From positions 1 through 21,698 of the forward strand of contig CABUPM010000033.1 in the NCBI GenBank assembly GCA_902493345.1: 21,698 nucleotides of DNA, given 5' to 3'. The DNA comes from an uncultured Eubacteriales bacterium. Lineage in GTDB: Bacteria > Bacillota > Clostridia > Lachnospirales > Bianqueaceae. Below are positions 16,101 to 21,698 of this stretch, piece after piece (position 1 is the first letter of the stretch; each line of letters begins with the position of its first letter). Below the pieces are notes generated by a model. The model did no database searches. It had not been told where the DNA came from and saw only the letters and a program-made list of their open reading frames with translations. The position numbers and the translations under genes are program-made.

Positions 16101-16118
16101 GCTCTACGAAACGAATAA
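13110..16118 (+). CDS. ABC transporter ATPase-permease fusion (MacB/FtsX type)
   Basis: 1002 residues, start codon TTG at 13110 with AAAGGAG 8 nt upstream. Residues 1-230 are a LolD/MacB-type ATPase: Walker A GPSGCGKT 38-45, Q-loop Q90, signature MSGGQ 142-146, Walker B IILADE 162-167, H198. Residues ~273-293 form TM1, then ~570 residues are predicted extracellular, followed by three helices (about 868-890, 922-942, 963-985) and the FtsX element ERTKEIGILRAIGASKRNV. Such type VII transporters usually do not carry substrates across the inner membrane but transduce force to outside partners, or act in peptide resistance and cell-wall control. The extracellular part is much larger than MacB's ~220 residues and its second half is rich in acidic and alanine helices. 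It shares a transcript with the lipoprotein. Confidence 0.92.
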   Translation: MLELKNITKEYSTGDEPVEALRGISLQFRDSEFVSILGPSGCGKTTMLNIIGGLDQYTTGDLIINGRSTKDFRDRDWDGYRNHSIGFIFQSYNLIPHQTVLQNVELALTLSGVSKSGRRERAKKALEQVGLANQLKKKPSEMSGGQMQRVAIARAIVNNPDIILADEPTGALDTETSIQVMEILKEISKDRLVIMVTHNPELAERYSTRIVRVLDGKITSDSRPLSKAELQAQLAEDQKKSTAAVSKKKPSMSFPTAFHLSLKNLFTKKGRTLLTSFAGSIGIIGIALILAVSQGTTSYINAIQEDTLSSYPITLEAQSMDLSTLMSAFIGAAHSNISHENDAVYQKPMVYDMVNALSSSNSTENDLKSFKKYLEETLADSDSSVLQEALSGVQYTYDTNLMVYTKNIDGDIIHSDSQDLMRDLLLEYFGMDLSSMMNMSEEYGMSAMASMSPASSSMTLWQEMLSGNDGELINPLLKKQYDVVYGSWPTAYNEIVLVLDENNEIDDMALYALGLISKEDMDDVMKAAVDKSDITVPEKHWSYVELCDIEFRVILNSNCYTLDEHTGLYTDLRSTSAGLKYLYDNAVPLKISGVIRPSKDAVSTMLSGPIGYTGELTRYIVRQSADSPALLAQQDSPGTDIFTGLPFREAASDLSDTQKEADFRAYIANLSEADAANIYTQILCIPSSSEIDSFVSQTLGSMTRADLESAMLAAMSNETGMNSDELLSYMRSMSDEDLTELFTQALEAQYKAQYAEQVRAQLAAMTVPQLAAAFTAEATNYTTEQCAAYYDEVMNFSDSTYEDNLQTLGYVDLDSPSSINLYASSFEDKDTLEDMIAQYNETVDDLSKIEYTDYVGLMMSSVTSIINAITYVLIAFVAVSLIVSSIMIGVITLISVQERTKEIGILRAIGASKRNVSSMFNAETVIIGFTSGALGVLVTYLLCLPINWILQSLTGIHSLSAYLPVPAAVALILISMALTLISGIIPSRSAAKKDPVVALRNE

Positions 16119-16164
16119 AAAAGACTCAGGAGGCGGTTCCTTTCCCGCTTTCCTGATTCTTTTT
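16118..16164. terminator. Bidirectional terminator between convergent genes
   Basis: AAAAAGACTCAGGA (16118-16131) pairs with TCCTGATTCTTTTT (16151-16164) with one mismatch. The A- and T-tracts flanking the stem serve both strands, ending the ABC gene (plus) and the dehydrogenase gene (minus, stop at 16167). Confidence 0.85.
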
Positions 16165-16166
16165 GT

Positions 16167-17363
16167 TTACGTGATATATTCCGAGTTCCAGATAACAGCG
16201 CTTTTCAGCGGAGCGCCCTTGCTGTAAATCCGATTGACATAAGCATCCACCGGATCGCTTACAAACTCCTGCTTGTCAATCAGCTCTACAATCTGATCAT
16301 AGGGACTCTTGACCAGATGGCGAATCGCTTCTTCCATGTGTGCCTGCCGGAAGTTGATCGAGCTAAAGATCAGATGGTTCTGGAAGCCAAACGGCATCGT
16401 GTCAAAACTCAGCGTCGGCCCCAACGAAAAGCTGTTATATAGTCCATTGTTGGCCAAAGCACCGCCTTCAAACGCTACTGCCGCCTCGACCGCCGAACCG
16501 CTGCTGCCTACAAACGCCGTAGCTCGTCCGTCCAAACGGTCACAAATCGCCTTGGCCGTCTGCGCCGGCGTGTCATATATGTTACGGACATACTCGGCCC
16601 CAGCCTGTTTCAACGCGAACTGCACCTTCGGACTCTCCTTTTCGCTGCGTGCCACAAACACGATCTTAGCCTCCGGATACCGCTGGCGGATCAGATCGCC
16701 CAGGAACATTCCTGTCGTACCCAATCCAAAAATGACCACACGGTCAAATATCTCCTTACGGGCAATCTGTCTGGCCTCTTCTTCACCGCAATGCTCCCTG
16801 GCCATCACTACACGGAAGTTATGCGCGGATCCCAGATCCTCCATTCGTTCCCTCTGAAAGATCATGCAGGCATACGGATCCGGAAATACCAGCTTCTTGG
16901 CATATTCCAGCGGAAGCTTGCCATTCTGGACGATACCGTCCGGAATCGGCAGAAGCATGTCCGGATTGTAATAATTGCAGTCCGAAAACAGGCCGTCCGC
17001 TCCGTCGCATCCGTATTCAAAGTAACTTTCCTCTTCGGTGTAGCGTGTAGGATCATAGCTGTTGCCGCCGCGAATCAGTACGATCGCAAAGCGGTCCTGT
17101 GACGGAACATACACCACGCCTTCATGCCCATTAATCAAGCGGTTCTGTCCTGCCGGGAACTTAGCGCCAAGTTTCCCTTCCCGTCCCATCTTCATCAATG
17201 TATAATCTGTCCCGCAAAATCCTACAATGACGCTCTTGGCCAGGATTCCTTCCTTTTCCGGTTCCCCGCGCAGTCTTCTCCGCGGCGGATTCTCAATCTC
17301 CATATCCCCATATGCAATCGGGCGCAGCGGATCGTTCTGCAGATACGTTGCCTTTACTCTCAT
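16167..17363 (-). CDS. Zinc-type medium-chain dehydrogenase, glucose-dehydrogenase-like
   Basis: 398 residues; the ATG at 17363 has GGGAGG 6 nt upstream. MDR-family enzymes oxidise alcohols or sugars with NAD(P)+. Seen: catalytic-zinc motif GFCGTD (C50), GHE at 79-81 (H80, E81), and a possible fourth ligand D162 in FPDPYAC, where glucose dehydrogenases have glutamate. The Rossmann motif GLGTTG is at 213-218. The four-cysteine structural-zinc loop of alcohol dehydrogenases is absent; that region reads GNSYDPTRYTEEESYFEYG. Residues ~178-205 contain an unusual charged insert. Together this fits the glucose/polyol dehydrogenase branch best, but the substrate is unknown. It lies 68 nt downstream of nfnB with a hairpin between, so it may be partly transcribed from the nfn promoter. 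Confidence 0.75.
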   Translation of the reverse strand: MRVKATYLQNDPLRPIAYGDMEIENPPRRRLRGEPEKEGILAKSVIVGFCGTDYTLMKMGREGKLGAKFPAGQNRLINGHEGVVYVPSQDRFAIVLIRGGNSYDPTRYTEEESYFEYGCDGADGLFSDCNYYNPDMLLPIPDGIVQNGKLPLEYAKKLVFPDPYACMIFQRERMEDLGSAHNFRVVMAREHCGEEEARQIARKEIFDRVVIFGLGTTGMFLGDLIRQRYPEAKIVFVARSEKESPKVQFALKQAGAEYVRNIYDTPAQTAKAICDRLDGRATAFVGSSGSAVEAAVAFEGGALANNGLYNSFSLGPTLSFDTMPFGFQNHLIFSSINFRQAHMEEAIRHLVKSPYDQIVELIDKQEFVSDPVDAYVNRIYSKGAPLKSAVIWNSEYIT

Positions 17364-17389
17364 ACTCTTCCTCCCATGAATATAAAGTC

Positions 17390-17416
17390 AGCTCCGTCAA
17401 AAATTATGACGGAGCT
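17390..17416 (-). terminator. Hairpin between nfnB and the dehydrogenase gene
   Basis: A perfect 10-bp stem AGCTCCGTCA (17390-17399) / TGACGGAGCT (17407-17416) with a 7-nt loop, 16 nt after the nfnB stop. On the minus strand the following tail is GACTTTATATT, only weakly T-rich, so read-through into the dehydrogenase gene is plausible. Confidence 0.6.
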
Positions 17417-17431
17417 TATTGTTAGTCAGAC

Positions 17432-18823
17432 TTACTTGTTCTGAATGTACTCGTCAATCGCTTTCGCGGCATTCTTACCAGCGCCCATCGCCAAAATTAC
17501 CGTGGCCGCTCCGGTCACCGCGTCGCCTCCGGCAAATACGCCAGGACGAGAGGTCTGTCCTGTCGTCTCATCCGCAACGATGCAGCCGTGCTTATTCGTA
17601 TCCAGGCCCTTCGTCGTGGACTTGATCAACGGATTCGGAGATGTTCCGATCGACATGATCATACAGTCAATATCCAATACAAACTCGGAATCCGGCTTCT
17701 CTATCGGACGGCGGCGTCCAGAGGCATCCGGCTCTCCCAGTTCCATCTCTACACACTTGATTCCCTTGACAAAGCCCTTTTCATCTCCCAGAACCTCTAC
17801 CGGATTGCACAGTGTCTTGAAGATGATTCCTTCTTCCTCCGCATGCTCCACTTCTTCTTTACGAGCCGGCAGTTCCTCCATGCCGCGTCGGTATACAATG
17901 TATACCTTCTCCGCACCCAGACGCAGCGCGCTTCTGGCCGCATCCATCGCTACATTGCCGCCGCCTACGACCGCCACCTGACGGTTCTTCTTGATCGGCG
18001 TATCGGAACCTTCTTTGTATGCCTTCATCAGATTGACTCTCGTCAGGAACTCATTGGCCGAATATACACCATTCAACGCCTCGCCCGGAATTCCCATAAA
18101 GCGTGGCAGTCCCGCTCCTGATCCGATAAATACAGCTTCATATCCCATTTCATCCATCAGCTCGTCGATGGTCAGCACCTTACCGATTACGCTGTTGCAC
18201 TCTACATCCACGCCCAGCGCCTTCAGGCTGTCCACTTCCTTCTGCACAATGCTCTTGGGCAGACGAAACTCCGGAATACCATAGACCAGTACGCCGCCAG
18301 CCAGATGGAGCGCCTCATAGATCGTTACCGCGTATCCCTTTTTCGCCAAATCTCCGGCACATGTCAAGCCTGCCGGGCCTGCTCCGATCACCGCGACCTT
18401 ATGGCCATTCGGCTCTGGTCTGACCGGCGCTTCCGTCGCGTTGGCATTATGCCAGTCTGCCACAAAACGCTCCAGACGGCCGATTCCGACGGGATCACCC
18501 TTGATACCGCGCACGCACTTGCTCTCGCACTGGCTCTCCTGCGGGCATACTCGTCCGCACACTGCCGGAAGCGAGCTGGACTTAGAGATCACCTGATAGG
18601 CTCCCTCAAAATCTTCCTCTTTGATCTTACTGATAAAGTGCGGGATCTCAATCGATACCGGGCATCCCTTAACACAGGGCATATTTTTACAATTCAGGCA
18701 TCGCTGCGCCTCATCCAAAGCGATCTCTTTGGTATATCCCAGCGCTACCTCCAGGAAATTCTTATTCCGAACATTCGGATCCTGTGAAGGCATCGCATTC
18801 TTCTGCAAAGACATATTCGACAT
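17432..18823 (-). CDS. nfnB: NfnB: NADPH-binding subunit of NADH-dependent reduced ferredoxin:NADP+ oxidoreductase (GltA-like)
   Basis: 463 residues, the usual size. NfnAB is a cytosolic flavin-based electron-bifurcating enzyme: NADH plus two reduced ferredoxins reduce two NADP+, reversibly. Seen: an N-terminal iron-sulfur domain with C42, C45, C50, C54 and C89, C93, C99, C103 for two [4Fe-4S] clusters, the FAD motif GAGPAG at 147-152, and the NADP-site GGGNVAMDAARSALRLG with YRRGMEELPAR beyond it. The same fold is found in glutamate-synthase small subunits, but the partner nfnA directly upstream (2-nt gap) and the absence of a large GltB subunit favour Nfn. Its AAGGAGG lies inside the last codons of nfnA, so translation is likely coupled. 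Confidence 0.9.
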   Translation of the reverse strand: MSNMSLQKNAMPSQDPNVRNKNFLEVALGYTKEIALDEAQRCLNCKNMPCVKGCPVSIEIPHFISKIKEEDFEGAYQVISKSSSLPAVCGRVCPQESQCESKCVRGIKGDPVGIGRLERFVADWHNANATEAPVRPEPNGHKVAVIGAGPAGLTCAGDLAKKGYAVTIYEALHLAGGVLVYGIPEFRLPKSIVQKEVDSLKALGVDVECNSVIGKVLTIDELMDEMGYEAVFIGSGAGLPRFMGIPGEALNGVYSANEFLTRVNLMKAYKEGSDTPIKKNRQVAVVGGGNVAMDAARSALRLGAEKVYIVYRRGMEELPARKEEVEHAEEEGIIFKTLCNPVEVLGDEKGFVKGIKCVEMELGEPDASGRRRPIEKPDSEFVLDIDCMIMSIGTSPNPLIKSTTKGLDTNKHGCIVADETTGQTSRPGVFAGGDAVTGAATVILAMGAGKNAAKAIDEYIQNK

Positions 18824-18825
18824 GA

Positions 18826-19668
18826 TTACTCTACCTCCTTCTTGAACAGATTGCAGGTCTCCTCATAGGCATGTCTTTCAAACTCTTTATACATACCGCC
18901 GCGAGCCATCGCCTCATCAAAATCCACTTCATGGCCGTCAAAATCCGGTCCATCTACACAGGCGAACTTAGTCTTACCGCCTACGGTTAGACGGCAGCCG
19001 CCGCACATCCCCGTTCCGTCGATCATGATCGGGTTCATGCTGACGATCGTCTTGATACCGTACTCCTTGGTAAGCTTACATACAAACTTCATCATGATCA
19101 GCGGGCCGATCGCGATAACTTCATCATACTGCTCTCCGCTCTCAATCAGCTGCTGCAGCGCATTGGTAACAAGGCCCTTTTCTCCATAAGAACCGTCGTC
19201 CGTCATCATCACCAGCTTGGAACTGGCTGCCTTAAACTGATCCTCCAGGATCACGAGGTCCTTATTGCGGAATCCCACAATGGCATGAACTTCTGTTCCC
19301 TGATTGTGCAGCTTCTTGGCTATAGGATACGCAATCGCGCAGCCAACGCCGCCACCGATTACCGCGACCTTCTTCAGGCCCTCCGTATGAGACGCGACAC
19401 CCAGCGGACCTACAAAATCGTGAATATATTCTCCTTCATTCAGATGGTTGAGCTTTGCGGTTGTCGCGCCCACGATCTGAAAAATGATCGTAATCGTTCC
19501 CTTTTCCCGATCAAAGTCCGCCACTGTCAACGGAATCCGTTCTCCATCGGCATCTACACGCAGAATGATAAACTGTCCCGGCTCTGCCTTTTTAGCGATC
19601 AAAGGCGCTTCCACTTCCATCAGCGTGACCGTAGGATTCAGATTCTCTTTTCTAACAATCTTATACAT
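18826..19668 (-). CDS. nfnA: NfnA: NAD-binding subunit of the Nfn complex (SudB/PyrK-like)
   Basis: 280 residues. NfnA binds NAD(H), FAD and a [2Fe-2S] cluster, and passes electrons to the bifurcating flavin in NfnB. Seen: the FAD-site ERIPLT at 43-48, the nucleotide motif VIGGGVGCA around 103-111, and a C-terminal cluster motif with D217, C222, C225 and C237 (DGTGMCGGC ... FACVDGP). The aspartate replaces the first cysteine of PyrK, a known trait of SudB/NfnA proteins. That trait and the nfnB neighbour argue against dihydroorotate dehydrogenase electron transfer. The ATG at 19668 has AGGAG 9 nt upstream and a clear promoter at 19711-19739. The pair links NADH, NADPH and ferredoxin pools, as expected in a fermentative anaerobe. 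Confidence 0.9.
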   Translation of the reverse strand: MYKIVRKENLNPTVTLMEVEAPLIAKKAEPGQFIILRVDADGERIPLTVADFDREKGTITIIFQIVGATTAKLNHLNEGEYIHDFVGPLGVASHTEGLKKVAVIGGGVGCAIAYPIAKKLHNQGTEVHAIVGFRNKDLVILEDQFKAASSKLVMMTDDGSYGEKGLVTNALQQLIESGEQYDEVIAIGPLIMMKFVCKLTKEYGIKTIVSMNPIMIDGTGMCGGCRLTVGGKTKFACVDGPDFDGHEVDFDEAMARGGMYKEFERHAYEETCNLFKKEVE

Positions 19669-19710
19669 GTGCTATCACTCCTATATATTGGTCTCTTCGG
19701 CATCATCTTC

Positions 19711-19739
19711 ATTTTACAACATCACCTGCCAAATATCAA
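19711..19739 (-). promoter_or_regulatory. nfnAB promoter
   Basis: On the minus strand TTGATA (19739-19734), a 17-bp spacer and TAAAAT (19716-19711). The predicted start lies about 37 nt before the nfnA ATG. No Rex-type operator was recognised around it. Confidence 0.7.
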
Positions 19740-19771
19740 GCCTACAGCAGAAAAAATACAACAGATGCAGC

Positions 19772-20215
19772 TCATTTTAAATCGTAAACCCAATTTTCTC
19801 CTTCTTGCCGATAAAAGAATTCACTAATTCCATCCTCCGTAAAAAGGCGCAGCGTCTCCTCCATATGGAAAGCCAGCTTCAGTTCAGAGATCTTATCCAT
19901 ATCCGCCCACCAGACCTCTCCCTCTTCCGATGATTGCAACGTTCCTCGAAACTTCGCCGCCTTATATAACAGAACAACGTATCTTGTACCATCTTCTTGC
20001 CAATCCTTGATTCCGCATATCTGAGGGGACTCAATCGTCAATCCTGTCTCCTCCCAGACCTCCCGTATCACCGCATCCGTAAAGGACTCTCCCAGCTCTA
20101 CATGACCTCCCGGGAATGCGACTCCCGGCCAATCTTGTTTTTTCCGGTCGATTACCAGGACCTGATCCCCGCTGCATACCATACACATATTGGTAAATTC
20201 TACATCCTCATGCAT
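19772..20215 (-). CDS. Nudix hydrolase
   Basis: 147 residues from the ATG at 20215. AGGAGG lies 8 nt upstream of this ATG but only 2 nt from the in-frame ATG at 20221, so 20215 is preferred; a frame extending to 20365 covers the promoter and is rejected. The Nudix box is complete: G37 to E43, then R51-E52-V-W-E-E56-T-G58, preceded by WPGVAFPGG. These enzymes cleave nucleoside diphosphates linked to another group, using Mg2+ held by the box glutamates. The VxFPGGHVE pattern is seen in MutT/8-oxo-dGTP-type members, but the substrate is not determinable. It lies 103 nt upstream of nfnA on the same strand and is divergent from the decayed hydrolase gene. Confidence 0.88.
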   Translation of the reverse strand: MHEDVEFTNMCMVCSGDQVLVIDRKKQDWPGVAFPGGHVELGESFTDAVIREVWEETGLTIESPQICGIKDWQEDGTRYVVLLYKAAKFRGTLQSSEEGEVWWADMDKISELKLAFHMEETLRLFTEDGISEFFYRQEGENWVYDLK

Positions 20216-20239
20216 TTCCATTCCCTCCTGACTGCTTAT

Positions 20240-20245
20240 ATCATA
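20240..20245 (-). promoter_or_regulatory. Possible extended -10 of the Nudix gene
   Basis: On the minus strand TGG precedes TATGAT (20245-20240), 24 nt before the start codon at 20215. No convincing -35 lies 17 bp upstream, so this rests on the extended -10 alone. Confidence 0.35.
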
Positions 20246-20293
20246 CCACAAAAGCAACATCCGTGCACATTCTTTTTCACATACCTCCCGGGA

Positions 20294-20323
20294 CTGGAAT
20301 AATCCCCTGCCGCATGCTATACT
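20294..20323 (+). promoter_or_regulatory. Possible promoter of the decayed ATC-hydrolase-like gene
   Basis: TATACT (20318-20323) is preceded by TGC, an extended -10. The -35 region (CTGGAA, 20294-20299) is weak. The ribosome site AGGAGG and the ATG at 20345 follow directly. Transcription may therefore continue through the broken gene. Confidence 0.4.
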
Positions 20324-20344
20324 ATAAAAGGAGGTGACAGTACA

Positions 20345-20936
20345 ATGAGGCATATAAAACATCAAAGACAGATCCAGGCTTTTTTAATCGAAGAATTCGA
20401 CGAAAGCAAAGGTGCGGCATTATTCCGCCTGCAGGAAGAGACACTGGACGCATTGCTCAAATCTGAAAAAACATATCCAAAAGCCAGATGAAAACACTAC
20501 CTCAGATGGTTTTGCCGTGCATCGCGCTGTACAAGGCTCTGACCGCTTCTTCCGAAGAGGACGCCTATGCATTCACACGAAAAATACATGCTGAGTCGGT
20601 GCGAAGAACCATGCCTCCACCGCAAAAATGGAAGCAGTACCTGGATTTTATTTACAGTCATATATTCCTTAGGATCATGCGCACATCCGACTTATGGAAA
20701 AGTGATCAGGCCCATCACAACGATTCCTTTGACGTTACGATTCATGCGTGCCTCTGGCATACAGCCTGTATTCCGCATGGCTGTGCCGTCTTTTTTGCGA
20801 CGCTGACAACGTGACATATGGCAACCTGAAAAAAACAGGCTTTACCCGTACTCAAACCCTGGGATATGGCGTGGACTGCTGCGACTTTCATTTTTTCAAA
20901 TTATCAATAGTATTTTTTAATATGGTTGTGTTTTAG
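20345..20936 (+). pseudogene. Broken L-2-amino-thiazoline-4-carboxylic acid hydrolase-like gene
   Basis: AGGAGG followed by ATG at 20345 opens a frame starting MRHIKHQRQIQAFLIEEFDE that stops after 48 residues (TGA at 20489). The family sequence resumes in another frame from 20488 (MKTLPQMVLPCIALYKAL), carries IYSHIFLRIMRTSDLW and SFDVTIHACLWHTAC, then stops at 20814. The conserved C-terminus (CRLFCDADNVTYGNL, QTLGYGVDCCDFHFF) lies in the third frame up to TAG 20936. A middle segment reads more like the family in a different frame (EKYMLSRCEEPCLHRK), suggesting two further one-base shifts. I recognise this as the ATC-hydrolase family, whose Pseudomonas member opens a thiazoline ring in cysteine synthesis; the role in Clostridia is unknown. 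The gene is almost certainly non-functional unless the assembly has homopolymer errors. Confidence 0.65.
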
Positions 20937-21013
20937 TGTGTTCCGGCTCGTACCATTGCGAAAAAGTACGGTAAATACAAGGCTTTTCTATATATCGAGG
21001 TGCAAGCTGCTTG

Positions 21014-21087
21014 TTGTGTCTTGTTGTTTGGTGTTGTTGCGGTGTGAATGAGCTTATATTGTGTCTTGTTGATTTCCTGTTGATTTC
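21014..21087. repeat. Short direct repeats
   Basis: The 13-mer TTGTGTCTTGTTG occurs exactly at 21014-21026 and 21059-21071. The 10-mer TGTTGATTTC occurs at 21067-21076 and 21078-21087, an 11-bp period equal to one helical turn, as for proteins binding the same DNA face. Confidence 0.7.
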
Positions 21088-21136
21088 TCTTTTTCACCAA
21101 CACCAGCCCGGAACAGTTCACACCAACAGCAACAGA

Positions 21137-21163
21137 CCCCCCCGTGGGGGATTTATGCCCCAC
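21137..21163 (+). other. Two mutually exclusive G/C hairpins
   Basis: A seven-C run (21137-21143) can pair with the G-run at 21146-21150, or GTGGGG (21044+100, i.e. 21144-21149) can pair with CCCCAC (21158-21163) over an 8-nt loop. The two stems share the G-run, an attenuator-like arrangement some 220 nt upstream of tnpV. Function is not shown. Confidence 0.35.
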
Positions 21164-21382
21164 TTCAAGAGCCGAGGGAGTTGGTTAAATATCCCCAAAG
21201 TGCAAAAGCGATTTAATAGAGAGGGTATATCTCTATTTACAGTACCATTAGTACCAAAAACAAATAATGTTATATTTATTCTTCCATGAGTGAAACCAGA
21301 TAAGGACAAAACTTCAAAACACACTGTTTAGTGACAGCAGAATGGATTTTGAAGTAAAAATCTTTATTTGGAGGACGACACA

Positions 21383-21698
21383 ATGGAAAAACTCATCACA
21401 GGCGAACGGACAGGCTTGCAGTATGAGCTTGTCGGGGACTACTATCTGATTGCCGGAGAGGACGAGCCGGAGAGCAAACCTATCGGCATATGGGGACAGC
21501 GATACTTGCGGTATCTGAAACAGCACCGCAAGGTACTGTATTCCGAACTGCTGATAAGCGGCAAGCTGAACGATTACCTTGCCGACCTAAACGAGCAAGC
21601 AGAGGAACTGTTCTCTCGGCTGATAAAACAACTTGCCGAAAAGGAGGGCGTAACGGAAGCACTCAAAGCAGAACACCTAATGCTGTGGGTACAGAAGA
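21383..21698 (+). CDS. tnpV: TnpV-family transposon protein, C-terminus off window
   Basis: The ATG at 21383 follows GGAGG (21371-21375) by 7 nt. The 105 visible codons begin MEKLITGERTGLQYELVGDY and include PIGIWGQRYLRYLKQHRK and AEELFSRLIKQLAEKEGVTE, matching my memory of the TnpV family first named in the clostridial transposon Tn4451 and common in Clostridia integrative elements. TnpV is thought to be an accessory, excisionase-like or regulatory protein; its exact role is unsettled. The family is about 120 residues, so only the last ~15-20 residues should be missing. It marks the right-hand end of the window as mobile DNA distinct from the core block. Confidence 0.88.
   Translation, partial: MEKLITGERTGLQYELVGDYYLIAGEDEPESKPIGIWGQRYLRYLKQHRKVLYSELLISGKLNDYLADLNEQAEELFSRLIKQLAEKEGVTEALKAEHLMLWVQK

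Larger units (their letters stand above)
20937..21382. other. Repeat-rich non-coding stretch at the edge of a second mobile element
   Basis: No supported gene. Two long frames here (minus 20933-21163 and plus 20937-21047 after the TAG) lack ribosome sites or recognisable domains. The stretch contains TTG-rich direct repeats (21014-21087), paired inverted repeats (GGTGTTG 21030 with CAACACC 21098; GGTGTGAA 21041 with TTCACACC 21117), a direct repeat CACCAACA (21095, 21121) and competing C/G-rich hairpins near 21137-21163. Such clusters suit recombinase, relaxase or regulator binding, but nothing specific is identified. The chromosome-to-element junction probably lies near 20900-20945, where the hydrolase-like sequence ends. 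Confidence 0.5.

Noticed and set aside
17420..17445. Imperfect palindrome around the nfnB stop (GTTAGTC / GACTTAC)
   Set aside because: Short and interrupted; not distinguishable from chance next to the stronger hairpin at 17390-17416.
20216..20365. 50-residue N-terminal extension of the Nudix protein
   Set aside because: It crosses the divergent promoter region and lacks a ribosome site; AGGAGG marks the start at 20215.
20937..21047. Open plus-strand stretch reading ARTIAKKYGKYKAFLYIE after the TAG
   Set aside because: It has no start codon of its own and follows a stop directly; it could be a 3' fragment of an element gene, but nothing supports this.
20933..21163. 76-codon minus-strand frame starting MGHKSPTGG
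   Set aside because: It covers the repeat cluster, has no domain or convincing ribosome site, and its composition follows the TTG/CAA repeats.

Overview
The window looks like a chromosomal segment of an anaerobic Bacillota (class Clostridia, gut type). The grounds are the adjacent gyrB-gyrA pair with Bacillota-type motifs, AGGAGG ribosome sites throughout, an S-layer-homology (SLH) surface protein, an electron-bifurcating NfnAB pair, and two flanking mobile-element modules of the kind common in Clostridia (ParA/XRE and TnpV). No species can be named from the sequence.

Left edge (1 to about 1570, minus strand): the end of an integrative element, with a two-headed XRE regulator, a 57-residue small protein and a ParA ATPase that runs off the window. 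This module abuts a remnant (about 1570-1766) of the left end of an IS200/IS605-type insertion sequence: subterminal hairpin, extended -10 promoter, ribosome site and the first ~20 codons of tnpA. The IS promoter now points into the XRE gene.

Core block on the minus strand (1800-11806): gyrB, gyrA, a secreted CAP/SLH protein whose start overlaps the gyrA stop, a tandem class II aldolase-like protein, an O-acetylhomoserine sulfhydrylase (MetY-type) and a MATE exporter. Gaps are short (8-nt overlap to 59 nt) and all are in one direction, ending in a strong palindromic terminator, so one long transcript from the gyrB promoter is possible.

Centre (11942-16118, plus strand): a divergent promoter drives a WG-repeat lipoprotein and a 1002-residue ABC ATPase/permease fusion with a very large extracellular region. 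A bidirectional terminator separates it from the next block.

Right core block (16167-20215, minus strand): a Nudix hydrolase, then nfnA-nfnB (NADH/ferredoxin:NADP+ transhydrogenase) from its own good promoter, then a zinc-type dehydrogenase of unknown substrate. Divergent from the Nudix gene is a decayed ATC-hydrolase-like gene (20345-20936) with several frame breaks. Beyond it lie about 450 bases of repeat-rich non-coding DNA and the start of tnpV, the second mobile element.

No CRISPR array, tRNA or rRNA was seen. The most interesting points are promoter capture by an IS200 fragment at the left junction, the aldolase-metY pairing (possible methylthio salvage), the gyrA/envelope-protein coupling, and the decayed hydrolase beside the right-hand element.
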